Numbered from the stretch's first letter, positions 30,506-39,755 are shown. The stretch: 64,000 nt of DNA from Pelagicoccus mobilis (GCF_016595505.1 NZ_JAENIL010000019.1:1-64000), one strand, 5' to 3'. Made by a program: numbers and translations. The notes: generated from the letters alone by a model not told the origin.

Positions 30506-32849
30506 GGAGGTTCGGTGTCACTCGGATCCGGATGAAGACTTTGTCTGCTCCTGTTCCTAGTTCTTGCAGTCGTTGCGTTAGGCCTGTTTCGACTTCTTCG
30601 AGTGTTTGAATTGATTGGCTCAAGGGTGTCCAGCTATCCGGTTCCAGTGTGGTACTTGTTTCGACGTGGTAGGTGATGTCGTTTGCGTCGTCGCGAGTGA
30701 TGTGGCTGAGGTTGATGCCAGAACTGGATGAACGGATTTCTGGGAAGTAGCCGCCTTGATCGTCTGCCTTGGTAGGGTCGCCGCCGAATGCATATTCGAA
30801 GAAGTTCTTTCGTCCATCACCATCGGGATCGGCGTCCATCAAGCGATCCGCCTCATCGAGCGTGTATTCAAGGATCCAATTCGAGAAGCTGATGCGATTG
30901 AGGATAGAAGGGAGGAGCCAGGAGAACTCCTCTGGTTGCCAATCGGGACCAGGGATCCAGCGTTCAGCTCCATATTCGTAAGCTCCCATATCTGGAGCTG
31001 TGCCAAGGTGTCCGTCGGTGACGCCATCGATCGTGAGCCCTTGATCTACGATTGTGCTGTGATTTGTCGGCATGAAGTTGCCTTCTGCTGCGGACACGAA
31101 GGCGTCGGAGGTGACTTGGGCATTGTTGGTGAAGGTGTTGTCGAGCGTCTCGTCCTCGGTGTACGAGCCCGCTCCAGAGTCCCACCATTCGCGTACGTCG
31201 GAGAGGTTGTTGTGGAGAATGTTGTCGCGAACGTCGGTTCGACGTCCGTTTCGCTCAGGTATCCAACAAAGAATGACGGCGTAGTCGTGCTCTTCATCAA
31301 GATCGTAGCCGACGTTCCAAAAGGTGTTATTGTAGATCTCGTTTTCGAGAGCGTCCCAGTTGAAGTGCAGGCCACCCCAAGGAACATCCCAAACGACATT
31401 GTGGTGCACCTTAAATCCGGCGCTGTTGTTATCGAGGTAGATTCCTGTCGAGTGATTGGAGGTGTAATCTGGGGAATCGACAGTGTGGAACCAGTTGTGG
31501 TGGAGCTCTACATTTACGGGCTGGCTATTTCCGGTGACGTAGAAAAGACCGCCATCCGTATTGGCGAGGAGTCCGTGGGAAACTTCGTTGTAGCTGAATA
31601 CGCTGTCTCGCCCGGTGGCGCGAGAGACATCTCGAGCGGAGCCGTAGAGTCGGTTGCGAGTGATGAGCGCGTTTGGACCGCTGGAGCGGATAGGGCTGCA
31701 GTGGTTGCCCTGTGTATTGAAATTTCGGATCACGCAATTTTCGACGATGGCATTGTCGGCATTCATGCCAATGTTTACACCTGTCGCGGAGCCTTCCTCG
31801 ATGAGGCAGGTGTCTAGGTGGATATTGTCGGCGTAGATGAGAACGGCAGCGCCTCCGGCTGTGGCGCTGGTGCTGTCGGTTATGAGCTCGGCGACGCAGT
31901 GGCGAATGCGGGCGTTCGAGACTTTGCAGTGGTTTCCGTTGAGGCGGAGTGGTGCTCCGAAGAAGTTGAGTTTGTCGAACTCGATGTAGTGGTGGGAGAG
32001 GTTGACGGTCCATTCTCGCCGCGAAACTTCTACTGTTCCGGTCGACGGATCGACACCCTCCGGAGGGTAAAAGTAGAGCGTTCGGTTTGCTTGGTCGTAG
32101 TACCACTCGCTGGGAGCGTCGAGGGCTTCAAGCTTGTTCATCAGGTAGAAGATACCGCGGTGGCCGTTTTCCCAGCGATTGGGGCTGTGAGTTCCAAAGG
32201 GCCAGGCTTCGGGAAAAGTTAGAAAGCTCAGGCGATTGGTGTTTTCGTCGAAGCCAGTGATACTGCGCATAACGGCGCAGCCGCTGTGGGCTCCGAGCCA
32301 GAACATGACGCCGTCGTCCCAATAGTCTGGGATGTCGTCGTGCGTGATGTAGGAGTTGGAGTAAGTGCCAGCGTCGGTCTTGATTTTATAGGCGTCGTAG
32401 GTGAAGGGATCTCCGTCGAGGTCGTTAGGCCAGCGGGCCAACTGCTGCGCATCGGCCTCGAAGTAGAGCATGTTTCGTAGCTCCAGATCGTCATCATTTT
32501 CATCCTTCGCCATGTCCACGTTGGTGACCTTGTAGATCGAGCCCTCGTGCAACTCCCAGTTCTCGACGAGGTTCGTGCCAGCGATAATGACGTCATCATC
32601 TTGGAAAGCGACGTAGCGGATAGGGGCATCAACCGTTCCGGAACGAGCGGTTGTAATCATTTCGCGATAAATGCCTTCGTGGATGTAGCAGGTATCGCCA
32701 GCGACCATCGCAGCAGTAGCTTGGGCGATGGTCTTAAACGGGTATTGAGCGGACCCATCTTCGGTCGTTTCCGTCGAAGAAAGGTCTACGTGATAGTCTG
32801 TTGCGAATAGGCTCTGCGCTAAAAGCACAGGGAGAATTATCTTCTTCAT
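30501..32849 (-). CDS. Secreted right-handed beta-helix protein
   Basis: A 782-residue secreted protein. The signal peptide (MKKIILPVLLAQSLFATDYH) is followed by DUF1565-like sequence (GSAQYPFKTIAQATAAM), and residues about 280-560 form a right-handed parallel beta-helix (repeated N-A-x-V-x-N-C and HHNWFHTV, HHNVVWDV units). The C-terminal 110 residues carry an acidic DADPDGDGRKNFFEYAFGGD tail typical of Opitutae secreted proteins. Such proteins are polysaccharide lyases or glycosidases in many cases, but I see no specific catalytic signature. It lies 38 bases after the GH117 gene on the same strand, so they are likely co-transcribed and act on the same glycan. Confidence 0.82.
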   Translation of the reverse strand: MKKIILPVLLAQSLFATDYHVDLSSTETTEDGSAQYPFKTIAQATAAMVAGDTCYIHEGIYREMITTARSGTVDAPIRYVAFQDDDVIIAGTNLVENWELHEGSIYKVTNVDMAKDENDDDLELRNMLYFEADAQQLARWPNDLDGDPFTYDAYKIKTDAGTYSNSYITHDDIPDYWDDGVMFWLGAHSGCAVMRSITGFDENTNRLSFLTFPEAWPFGTHSPNRWENGHRGIFYLMNKLEALDAPSEWYYDQANRTLYFYPPEGVDPSTGTVEVSRREWTVNLSHHYIEFDKLNFFGAPLRLNGNHCKVSNARIRHCVAELITDSTSATAGGAAVLIYADNIHLDTCLIEEGSATGVNIGMNADNAIVENCVIRNFNTQGNHCSPIRSSGPNALITRNRLYGSARDVSRATGRDSVFSYNEVSHGLLANTDGGLFYVTGNSQPVNVELHHNWFHTVDSPDYTSNHSTGIYLDNNSAGFKVHHNVVWDVPWGGLHFNWDALENEIYNNTFWNVGYDLDEEHDYAVILCWIPERNGRRTDVRDNILHNNLSDVREWWDSGAGSYTEDETLDNTFTNNAQVTSDAFVSAAEGNFMPTNHSTIVDQGLTIDGVTDGHLGTAPDMGAYEYGAERWIPGPDWQPEEFSWLLPSILNRISFSNWILEYTLDEADRLMDADPDGDGRKNFFEYAFGGDPTKADDQGGYFPEIRSSSSGINLSHITRDDANDITYHVETSTTLEPDSWTPLSQSIQTLEEVETGLTQRLQELGTGADKVFIRIRVTPNLP

Positions 32850-32887
32850 GTGTTCGGGGAGAGCGCGGGAGCCTTGGCAGGGCCGCG

Positions 32888-34159
32888 CTATTGGGATGCG
32901 TCGATCCGCTTCCGTTGTTTTTCGGAAAGGCCGAATTGGAAGTAGATCTCTGGGTGATTTAAAATGTCAGTGTCCTTCATCTCCGGATCGTTCACGTCGA
33001 GGCTAAGGTCGCAGTCGAAGCGGGCGAGGAAGCTGTGGTTGTGATCGGGCCAACCTTGGTTGCGGAAGTGGCAGAGCCCCCAAGTGAGTCCGCGTCCGTA
33101 GTCAGTGTCGGTGAATGCGTCTGGAATGTAGGGGCCGGGAGCGATCGGAAGTATGCTGGTGATCGCTGCGACTTCGAAATTCGCTCCATCTGGAGACCAT
33201 TGGATGGTGTTATGCTCGTGGCCGTGGCGACTCATGATCGCTGCGATTCCTCCTTTAAACGGGAAGGTCGCGACTTCGTGTCCTGAGTTAAGGACAGGAT
33301 TCAAGGGGTGCTTCTTGAAAGGACCGAACGGGTGATCGGCAATGGCGAGGCCCTGAGCTCGATGCTTCGGATCTCCGCCGATCTCGCCCTTGTAGTAGAG
33401 GTAGATCTTACCTTTGAAAACGATCGGATAAGGGTCATGGATGACGTACTGATCCCAAGAACCCTCTGGGCCGTTTTCGAGTACGACCTTGTTTGCGGGC
33501 ACGAAGGGGCCTGCTGGGGAATCGGAAACCGAAGCCGAGACAGGGCAATAGTCGCCTCCGCGCTGACCTGGAATGTCAGTATAGGCTTGGTAATAGAGGT
33601 AGTACTTGCCTTCCCAAACGAGAATATCGGGAGTGGATACGGAGCGCCAACCTGCATGAGGTTTGGGCAATCGTGGCTGGGCGACACCTTGCTCCTCCCA
33701 AGTGAAACCATCGTCGCTGGTGGCGTACCAGATTTCAGCGAGATCCCAGTCGCGAGAAGGAACGGTATCGGTTGCGCCTTCGGTCCCGCGGTTTGGGCCG
33801 TGAGCCGCTGCCGGAGGCACTTCGGTTTCGCGTTTAGTGTAATAGACGTAGTACTTCCCGTCTACTTTGATGACCTTTGAAGAGTCGCGACGGGAGATCG
33901 TGCCGTCGAAATTATTGTAGTCGAAGCCCTCGAGCGGGGTGTATTTGAAGGTTGAGAAAAGTTCGTTTTGGGTGGGGTGTCGAGCCGGGTAGTGCGAGTA
34001 GACGCGCTCCATAGCTGAGCTCAGTTCGATGTTGGGGCGCTCTTCGGGGAGTGTGCCGTACGGGAACTCTTCAGTGACGCCAGCGTGAGTCAAACTGGAG
34101 AGCGTTAAGCAAGCGATGGTCGCTGCGGATGCCAGGAAGGAGGGGTAGTGTTTAGGCAT
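32888..34159 (-). CDS. GH117-family glycoside hydrolase (secreted)
   Basis: A 423-residue five-bladed beta-propeller hydrolase with a signal peptide (about 26 residues). The GH117 dimerisation motif SxAxxR is seen as SSAMER at residues 47-52. The N-terminal propeller start FDGTISRRDSSKVIKVDGKY, the mid motif GSWDQYVIHDPYPIVFKGKI and the late motif NTIQWSPDGANFEVAA follow the family pattern. Known GH117 enzymes remove anhydro-galactose from agar oligosaccharides; activity on other galactans is possible. It is followed by the beta-helix gene. Two palindromic motifs lie upstream (34189-34204 and 34234-34255). Confidence 0.85.
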   Translation of the reverse strand: MPKHYPSFLASAATIACLTLSSLTHAGVTEEFPYGTLPEERPNIELSSAMERVYSHYPARHPTQNELFSTFKYTPLEGFDYNNFDGTISRRDSSKVIKVDGKYYVYYTKRETEVPPAAAHGPNRGTEGATDTVPSRDWDLAEIWYATSDDGFTWEEQGVAQPRLPKPHAGWRSVSTPDILVWEGKYYLYYQAYTDIPGQRGGDYCPVSASVSDSPAGPFVPANKVVLENGPEGSWDQYVIHDPYPIVFKGKIYLYYKGEIGGDPKHRAQGLAIADHPFGPFKKHPLNPVLNSGHEVATFPFKGGIAAIMSRHGHEHNTIQWSPDGANFEVAAITSILPIAPGPYIPDAFTDTDYGRGLTWGLCHFRNQGWPDHNHSFLARFDCDLSLDVNDPEMKDTDILNHPEIYFQFGLSEKQRKRIDASQ

Positions 34160-34188
34160 GGTTAGGTATTGTAGGCAAAATGATTAAT

Positions 34189-34204
34189 GAATGTTGTATG
34201 CAAT
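34189..34204. promoter_or_regulatory. Candidate operator shared by both GH117-like genes, copy 1
   Basis: GAATGTTGTATGCAAT, with palindromic core TTGTATGCAA. It begins 34 bases before the GH117 start codon. The motif recurs as GAATGTTGCATACAAT at 60071-60086 before the second GH117-like gene, 14 of 16 bases identical and 38 bases from the start. Confidence 0.5.
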
Positions 34205-34233
34205 ATTAACGCGTTGGATCGACCCAGCGCTCG

Positions 34234-34255
34234 TTGAAACTTTTAAACGTTTCAA
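34234..34255. promoter_or_regulatory. LacI-type operator-like palindrome before GH117
   Basis: TTGAAAC-8-GTTTCAA inverted repeat. It also contains TTAAACGTTTCAA, a LacI-family-like palindrome with central CG. Its centre is about 85 bases before the GH117 start. The AAACGTTT core also precedes the sulfatase gene (26395-26406). Confidence 0.4.
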
Positions 34256-34312
34256 GAGGCTATACCCACTAGTGGAATCTTTAGCAAAACGGCCAAAGAG
34301 CCCCGGAGGCCC

Positions 34313-34936
34313 TTAAGAAAGGTGTTTGCGGTAGGCGCAGATTTCGTCGTCGCCGTAGTAGCAAAGCAGATAGGCTCCGTCGCAGGCGACTGCTTCGAAC
34401 AGGGCCAAGGTGGCTTCTTGCTCTTCTGGCCAAGGGTAGGCGTAGAAGAGATCGATCTCGTCCAGGGACCAATCGACTCCGGGGTAGAAAGCGGACGACT
34501 GGTTTGCTCTTGGAGGAGTAAGGAGCTCCATGCCGCCTTGGGTTTTCAGAAAATCGTAGCCCTCTGGGAGAAGGCTTTCATGGAGGAATGTGACTGTGAG
34601 GTTTTGATCGTGAGCGAATTTTCGGGATCGCTCTACGAGTTCTACTTCAATTTCCACTCCGCATGACTCATATCCCAAAATCGCAGCGAGGCAGCTTGCC
34701 GTCCCTAAGCCGCTACCCCATTCGCAGAAACGATTTCCTAGGATGGGGAAGCCTTCCTTGAGCTCGCTCAGGGCTTTGTAGATGAGGTGGTAGTTCGCGG
34801 GGAGAAATCTTGGGATCGTTTGGTTTGCACCTGTATCGAAAAACTGATCACAGCGTCGGTCGGCTTCCGTTAAGAAATCCTGGACCGTGGCTGGAACTGT
34901 ATGATTGAGGCTGAGTTCTATCTCCCGAAGTTGCAT
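34313..34936 (-). CDS. SAM-dependent methyltransferase-like protein
   Basis: A 207-residue cytoplasmic protein with a Rossmann methyltransferase core: motif I is FCEWGSGLGTASCLAAILGY and the acidic motif after strand 2 is GVEIEVELVERSRK. The substrate is unknown. It is divergent from nothing obvious and is preceded by the peroxiredoxin terminator. Length is short, consistent with a class I minimal methyltransferase. Confidence 0.7.
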   Translation of the reverse strand: MQLREIELSLNHTVPATVQDFLTEADRRCDQFFDTGANQTIPRFLPANYHLIYKALSELKEGFPILGNRFCEWGSGLGTASCLAAILGYESCGVEIEVELVERSRKFAHDQNLTVTFLHESLLPEGYDFLKTQGGMELLTPPRANQSSAFYPGVDWSLDEIDLFYAYPWPEEQEATLALFEAVACDGAYLLCYYGDDEICAYRKHLS

Positions 34937-34951
34937 TTCTTTGGAATGAAA

Positions 34952-34982
34952 AAGAGCGTATTGCTTCCTGCAATACGCTCTT
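34952..34982 (-). terminator. Terminator of the peroxiredoxin gene
   Basis: Perfect 13-bp stem AAGAGCGTATTGC / GCAATACGCTCTT with a 5-base loop, then TTTTTC on the minus strand; 23 bases after the stop. Confidence 0.9.
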
Positions 34983-35005
34983 ATGGAAAAGTCGTGGTTC
35001 TGTGG

Positions 35006-35566
35006 TTACGGGTGTTTTTTTAGGACTTCGAGAACGGTGGCGGTGTCTTCCTTGGCTTTTACCTCGTCGTTTTTGTAGATGACCTTGCCATTTTTGCCGA
35101 TGATGAAGGTCCAGCGTGAAGTGGTGAGGCCACGGACAAGAGTGTGGATGTCTCCTCCGACTTCTCGCTCGAGTGACCCGCCTGCCCGAGTGGGAACTCC
35201 AAAGAGGGTAGCCAGGCTTCCGTTTGGATCAGAGAGGAGTGGAAAGTTCAGGTTGTGGGCTTGCTTGAAGAGTGAGAGCCCGTTGACGGAGTCGCCGCTC
35301 ACGCCGACAACCACTGCATCCTCTTCGGAGAGGTTTGTCGAAAAATCGCGGTAAGCGCAGGCTTGGGCTGTGCAGCCGCCAGTCATCGCTGCCGGGTAGA
35401 AGTAGACCACGATGTTTTTCTCGCCGAGGTAGTCGGCGGCGTTCCAAATCTCGCCCGTGTCGTCATTTGCGGCAAAGGCTTCAATGTCGTTTCCAACTTC
35501 GAGGGCGGAGAGGGAAGAGCTAAGTGTCATGATTAGGAGTGAGAGGAGCTTCAGGGAAGATTTCAT
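35006..35566 (-). CDS. Exported Bcp-type peroxiredoxin
   Basis: A thiol peroxidase of the AhpC/TSA superfamily, about 186 residues from the ATG at 35566, where a signal peptide starts (MKSSLKLLSLLIMTLSSSLS). The frame is open back to another ATG at 35605, but the 13 extra residues precede the signal sequence. The peroxidatic Cys is in TGGCTAQACAYRD and the resolving Cys lies five residues later, the atypical 2-Cys spacing of Bcp. The usual TPGC is TGGC. It reduces peroxides outside the cytoplasm. A strong terminator follows. Confidence 0.88.
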   Translation of the reverse strand: MKSSLKLLSLLIMTLSSSLSALEVGNDIEAFAANDDTGEIWNAADYLGEKNIVVYFYPAAMTGGCTAQACAYRDFSTNLSEEDAVVVGVSGDSVNGLSLFKQAHNLNFPLLSDPNGSLATLFGVPTRAGGSLEREVGGDIHTLVRGLTTSRWTFIIGKNGKVIYKNDEVKAKEDTATVLEVLKKHP

Positions 35567-35740
35567 GTGGGGGCTAACGGACGAGTGGAGGGGTTGCATT
35601 TGCAAAAAGTCTTGGGCACGTTATTTCTTCGATTACTGGGATTCGTACGGTGTTTGGGCGAGTTTTTCTTTTCGGGAATCGACTAACAATGTTGCGAAGA
35701 CGCCTCTTGATAAGCAGCCCTCGTCGTTCAAGTGGTGCAG

Positions 35741-37357
35741 CTAGGGGGCTTGGGTGGTCCTCGCTCGAAGGAAACTAGGGAATTCGCTGGGCTGCAGAAG
35801 CCAGGGGTTCTCAGGCTGTTGCATCAGGTCTGCCCAGCCATTGGCCGCGAGGTCGGAGTTGTCCTGAAGGATTCCTCGAAAAAGGAGGGCCCAAGTCTCG
35901 GAATCGATGGGAGCGAGAATCATCCCCGGCGATTCGGCGGGGGATTCGGAAACGCGAGTCAGTACTGTGTATTCTGAATCTTCGGGGTCTGAATTGACGA
36001 AGAGGAGCTTGTCTCCAAGGGCCCAAATGCGGATTTGGCTGTTGATGCCGGTGTCGGCCAGTCCCGCATCTGGCGAGGTGTCAAAGGGGGCTGCATACAC
36101 GGAAAGTCGCCTGCTAATTGGATCGATTGTGTAGATGCCCAACTCCGTTCCGTCGCTGCCAGGTCCATCTTCCTCTGAACCGTCTTCTGAAAGTATATAG
36201 GAACCGGATACGTTTGGATTTTGAATCAAGGTGTTGTCAAAAAAGGTGATGACGCCGGATTCGTCGGATGCTGGATCTCCAAAGCTCCACGTTCCTAGAT
36301 ACTCTTTGGCTTGTGGTTTTATGCGGGAATAGCGGAAGACACGCCCATCTTCTAGCCAGCGATATAGAGTGTCGTCGTGTACGCCCATCCTGGATACGTT
36401 GTCGTGACCAGCCATGCCAGCGGTCGAGTTTGTGTCGGTTTCGGCTGTGGCGGAGAACGAGAATGTTTCCTCGTCAAGTGTATAGCTACCCCGTTCGACG
36501 CCAGTTAGCGGGTTGTCGTTGGTGAAAATGTGAGTGGAGTTGAAGTAGCTTCCGTCCTGGAAAAAGGCGAGAGTGCTGACGAGGTCGATGTGCCAAGCCC
36601 CAAAGAGGGATCGATTCACTGTTTTTTCGGCGACTGTTGAGGGGCGATGAAAGACGGTCGATTCGCCTTCTTCTTCGATCGCAACGGTGAGTACATCGTC
36701 GGAGACGGTGAAGGTCACGCCTGCGACTCCATCTAAGCTAGAAACTCCGTAGTCCCCGTTTGTATCCACAATTACGTTCGCGGAAAAAACTCCTGTCTCA
36801 GAGTCCCAGGTGTAGGTGCCGCGTTCGATTCCCGAAGATGCGTTCTCTTCCTCGTGTACGTCCTCGGGATCGATTTGCTCTCCAACCATGAAGTAGTCGG
36901 TGTCGCCATTTTCCCAGAAATAGACGCAAAGGAAATCGACGTCGCCTGGATCGCCATTGATCCAGGGGCCAAGGATGGAGTTGGCGGGTTCGTTCGCTTT
37001 CTCGATGTTGTCATCTCCCTCGCTGGTGGATACGGTTAGTGTATCGCCGTTTACGAGCAGACGGAGGTTTTCTTCTTCTCTGGGGTGAGATAGGCCGGCT
37101 TCACCATTCGTGTCCTCGAAGGGAACTCCGCCAATTTTGCCGGACGAGCTGTTCCAGACATAGGTGCCTTTTTCGAGTCCTGGAGGTTCGTCTCCGTCGA
37201 CGTCTTCCATGTGAAAATAGTGTCCGTCTGGAAAAAAGAAGATAACGCCTGATCCTTTTTCCGTCCCGTCTCCCAAGGGCCAGGCTCCGACGATGGCCTG
37301 TGGCGTCGAGTATAGGTTTAGCGTTAGCAGTGGTAGGGCGTAGAGAAGGTATCGCAT
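35741..37357 (-). CDS. Secreted protein with four internal repeats
   Basis: A 538-residue secreted protein with a signal peptide (MRYLLYALPLLTLNLYSTPQ). Four tandem repeats of roughly 100-120 residues are visible, each beginning GxW (GAWPLGDG, GPWINGDP, GAWHIDLV, GTWSFGDP), then a phrase like FFxDGxYF, a G(L/I/V)E(K/R)G(T/S)Y turn and an acidic D-T-N-G-x-x-G-(L/V)-S end. The composition is strongly acidic. The repeats resemble lipocalin-like or adhesin-type beta domains, but I cannot assign a family. Function unknown. Confidence 0.75.
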   Translation of the reverse strand: MRYLLYALPLLTLNLYSTPQAIVGAWPLGDGTEKGSGVIFFFPDGHYFHMEDVDGDEPPGLEKGTYVWNSSSGKIGGVPFEDTNGEAGLSHPREEENLRLLVNGDTLTVSTSEGDDNIEKANEPANSILGPWINGDPGDVDFLCVYFWENGDTDYFMVGEQIDPEDVHEEENASSGIERGTYTWDSETGVFSANVIVDTNGDYGVSSLDGVAGVTFTVSDDVLTVAIEEEGESTVFHRPSTVAEKTVNRSLFGAWHIDLVSTLAFFQDGSYFNSTHIFTNDNPLTGVERGSYTLDEETFSFSATAETDTNSTAGMAGHDNVSRMGVHDDTLYRWLEDGRVFRYSRIKPQAKEYLGTWSFGDPASDESGVITFFDNTLIQNPNVSGSYILSEDGSEEDGPGSDGTELGIYTIDPISRRLSVYAAPFDTSPDAGLADTGINSQIRIWALGDKLLFVNSDPEDSEYTVLTRVSESPAESPGMILAPIDSETWALLFRGILQDNSDLAANGWADLMQQPENPWLLQPSEFPSFLRARTTQAP

Positions 37358-37497
37358 AATTATTGGGTCGATGAGGCGTTGGGATGTATGCTGTCGGGGA
37401 TTCCGGAGTTTATTTTAAGGAGCGGCTAAGTCAAACGAGGGAGAATCTAAAGCGTTCGGGGCATTGACAGTTTGGGTGATCTTGCTGGATTGCAGGC

Positions 37498-37839
37498 ATG
37501 TCAGGTTTGGAAGATGGTGACGCGATTGTTGCGGGCGAAGAGTTCGATTGCACGGACTGTGGGGCTTGTTGCAGGTGCTATCCCATTTTCGCGAGCGAGA
37601 GTGATGCGGCTCGGGAACCTGAAATCGAAAAGGTAGGGGTTCGGGTTGAGCAATTTCTTGGAAAGGAGGAGACAGCTTACCGCTTGTTTCCGCTTGCTCG
37701 GGTAGAAGGTTGCGGCTTCTTGAAGCAAGACCAGTTGTGCCGGATTTATGACACGCGGCCTGAGGTGTGCAGAAAATTCACCGCGGGAAGCGAGCAGTGT
37801 ATTCGAGCTCGGGAGCGAGTTGGAGTCGGTCGGCGTTAA
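37498..37839 (+). CDS. YkgJ-family cysteine cluster protein
   Basis: A 113-residue protein with the CxxCGxCC signature (FDCTDCGACCRCYPIFA) and later cysteines in GCGFLKQDQLCRIYDTRPEV followed by CRKF. This is the zinc/iron-binding UPF0153 pattern; function not established. Start at the ATG at 37498. It is followed by the carboxylesterase gene on the same strand. Confidence 0.85.
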   Translation: MSGLEDGDAIVAGEEFDCTDCGACCRCYPIFASESDAAREPEIEKVGVRVEQFLGKEETAYRLFPLARVEGCGFLKQDQLCRIYDTRPEVCRKFTAGSEQCIRARERVGVGRR

Positions 37840-37893
37840 GTTCTGCGTTGAACTATGGGGTCGGGGAGCCGTAGGTTTTCGTAACCCCAAAAG

Positions 37894-39462
37894 ATGAAAA
37901 GATCACATTTTTGTTTCGCGTCGTTTCTTCTGTTTTTAGCGCAAGTAACCAGTCTGTATTCGGACTCTCTTCACCGCCAGGTTTCAGATGGCGCCCTGAG
38001 AGGGAGTCTGAGTGGGGATGGTCAAGTGATTGCCTTCAAAGGAATTCCGTACGCGGCTCCGCCAGTAGGAAATTCACGATGGAAGAAGCCGCAGCCTGTT
38101 GCTTCTTGGGAAGGCGTTCGCGATGCCACCCGATTTGGTCCAAGGGCGATGCAACAACCGATTTGGGATGACATGTTCTTCTTCGACGAAGGGCCAAGCG
38201 AGGATTGCTTGTATTTAAATGTTTGGACGCCTGCGGATCAGGATCTGAAAAACTTGCCTGTCATGTTTTGGATACATGGGGGCGGTTTTCTAGCGGGAGG
38301 TACCTCCGAGCCTCGTCAAAACGGAGAGGAGTTGGCTAAAAAGGGGGTGATCGTTGTGAGCGTCGGCTACCGTATGGGCGTATTCGGTTTTATGGCACAT
38401 CCTGAGCTGACGAAAGAGTCACCGGACGGAGCATCTGGAAACTACGGTCTGTTGGATATGGTCGCTGCCTTGCAATGGGTACAGGAAAACATAGAGGTGT
38501 TCGGTGGCGATGTGGGGAATGTGACCATCTTTGGCGAGTCCGCGGGGTCTTGGGCGGTTAGCTCCCTGATAGCTTCCCCTCTGGCGGAGGGACTATTCCA
38601 CAAGGCGATTGCGCAGAGCGGTGCGGTTCTAAACCCTTGGAGAAATCCGCCTGCTTTGGCTGAAGCCGAGAAGGTTGCGGTGGACTTTGCGTCGGAGCAC
38701 TTGGGAGCTAGCTCCTTGAAGGAGCTTCGCGCTCTTTCCGGGAAGGAACTTATGGATACGCAATGGGCAAAGGCGCAATGGAGCTTTAGTGTATGCGTCG
38801 ATGGCTTGTTTTTTCCAAAAGCACCGCAGGAGATATTTGATGCCAAAGAGCAGAACCACGTGCCTTTGATGGCGGGATGGACCTTAGATGAGTCGGGACC
38901 AGGAGGTTTTCTTGAACAGCTAAAGCCGACCGTAGCGAATTTTGAAACTAAGGCCCAGGAAGTCTTTGGAGAGCGAGCGGATGAGTTCTTAGCGGTCTAT
39001 TCGCCAAAGGATAAGGAGGAGGTCATTCGGGCTGCCGCTGACTTCGCTGGTGACCGTTTTATAAGTCATGGAACCTGGCGATTGATTGAGGCGCAGTCTA
39101 AAGACGAGTCGCTGCCCGTGTATCGTTACCGATTTGACCAGACTTTGCCGCTACCGGCTGATGCACCGAAAGGCACTCGTCCACGGGCGGCTCACGCTTG
39201 GGAGATCGAGTATGTGTTTGATGTGATCGACTCGAAGGATCTGCCTTGGCGCGATAGCGATCGTGAGGTGGCTAAGATGATGGCGGACTACTGGACAAAC
39301 TTCGCAAAGAGCGCGGATCCGAATGGAGCGGGTCTGCCGGAGTGGCCCGCTTACAACCGGGATCCCAATAAACCGGTACTACACATCGATGCGACTCCGT
39401 CCGTGTCATCCGATACGCATCGTGAGCGCTACGAGTTCTTAGATTCCTTCACGGCTGAGTAA
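37894..39462 (+). CDS. Secreted type B carboxylesterase
   Basis: A 522-residue alpha/beta hydrolase with a signal peptide (FASFLLFLAQVTSLYSDSLH). The type B carboxylesterase signature FGESAGSWAVSSLI has the nucleophile Ser216, and SEDCLYLNVWTP is the second family signature. The oxyanion region HGGGFLAGG is intact. The catalytic His is likely in PRAAHAWEIEYVF. Such enzymes hydrolyse esters or carbamates of unknown nature; removal of acetyl or feruloyl groups from glycans is possible. Confidence 0.92.
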   Translation: MKRSHFCFASFLLFLAQVTSLYSDSLHRQVSDGALRGSLSGDGQVIAFKGIPYAAPPVGNSRWKKPQPVASWEGVRDATRFGPRAMQQPIWDDMFFFDEGPSEDCLYLNVWTPADQDLKNLPVMFWIHGGGFLAGGTSEPRQNGEELAKKGVIVVSVGYRMGVFGFMAHPELTKESPDGASGNYGLLDMVAALQWVQENIEVFGGDVGNVTIFGESAGSWAVSSLIASPLAEGLFHKAIAQSGAVLNPWRNPPALAEAEKVAVDFASEHLGASSLKELRALSGKELMDTQWAKAQWSFSVCVDGLFFPKAPQEIFDAKEQNHVPLMAGWTLDESGPGGFLEQLKPTVANFETKAQEVFGERADEFLAVYSPKDKEEVIRAAADFAGDRFISHGTWRLIEAQSKDESLPVYRYRFDQTLPLPADAPKGTRPRAAHAWEIEYVFDVIDSKDLPWRDSDREVAKMMADYWTNFAKSADPNGAGLPEWPAYNRDPNKPVLHIDATPSVSSDTHRERYEFLDSFTAE

Positions 39463-39555
39463 GTTTGTTAATTGAGGTAAGAAGTAGGACTAATTGGTTT
39501 GGCTCTGAACGGTAATACTCTTGCTGATGCCCGCTAATTTTCAGAAAAGCCTCCC

Positions 39556-39693
39556 ATGACAACAAGTCAGCAGGCCTACGCTTTGAGCGAACTTGAGAAC
39601 GTGCATCTAAGTCGCGTGTTCATTCCTGCTGTATGCTCCTCCTCCGTTTCTTCCTCCTCCTCCACGTCTTCGGGACGTAGGTCGAATCGGTAG
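39556..39693 (+). CDS. Putative Ser-rich leader peptide
   Basis: A 45-codon reading frame (ATG at 39556, TAG at 39691-39693) beginning MTTSQQAYALSELENVHLSR. Its codons 28-39 encode SSSVSSSSSTSS, that is 10 serines in 12 codons, nearly all TCC or TCT. A small hairpin, ACGTC-TTCGG-GACGT (39664-39678), covers the end of the Ser run, and a strong terminator follows 28 bases after the stop. This is the layout of an amino-acid-dependent attenuation leader. There is no good ribosome binding site, and a CU-rich untranslated tract is the alternative. No amino-acid biosynthesis gene follows; the next gene is ndh. Confidence 0.45.
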   Translation: MTTSQQAYALSELENVHLSRVFIPAVCSSSVSSSSSTSSGRRSNR

Positions 39694-39721
39694 TATCTAA
39701 GAGTAACGCATTTCTTTTACC

Positions 39722-39755
39722 ACCTCGTCCTGCATCCGCAAGGCGAGGTTTTTTT
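39722..39755 (+). terminator. Strong terminator or attenuator before ndh
   Basis: Stem ACCTCGTCCTGC with GCAAGGCGAGGT, loop ATCC, one mismatch and one G-T pair, then T7. It lies 28 bases after the Ser-rich frame and 54 bases before the ndh ATG, so it would attenuate transcription entering ndh from upstream. Confidence 0.75.
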
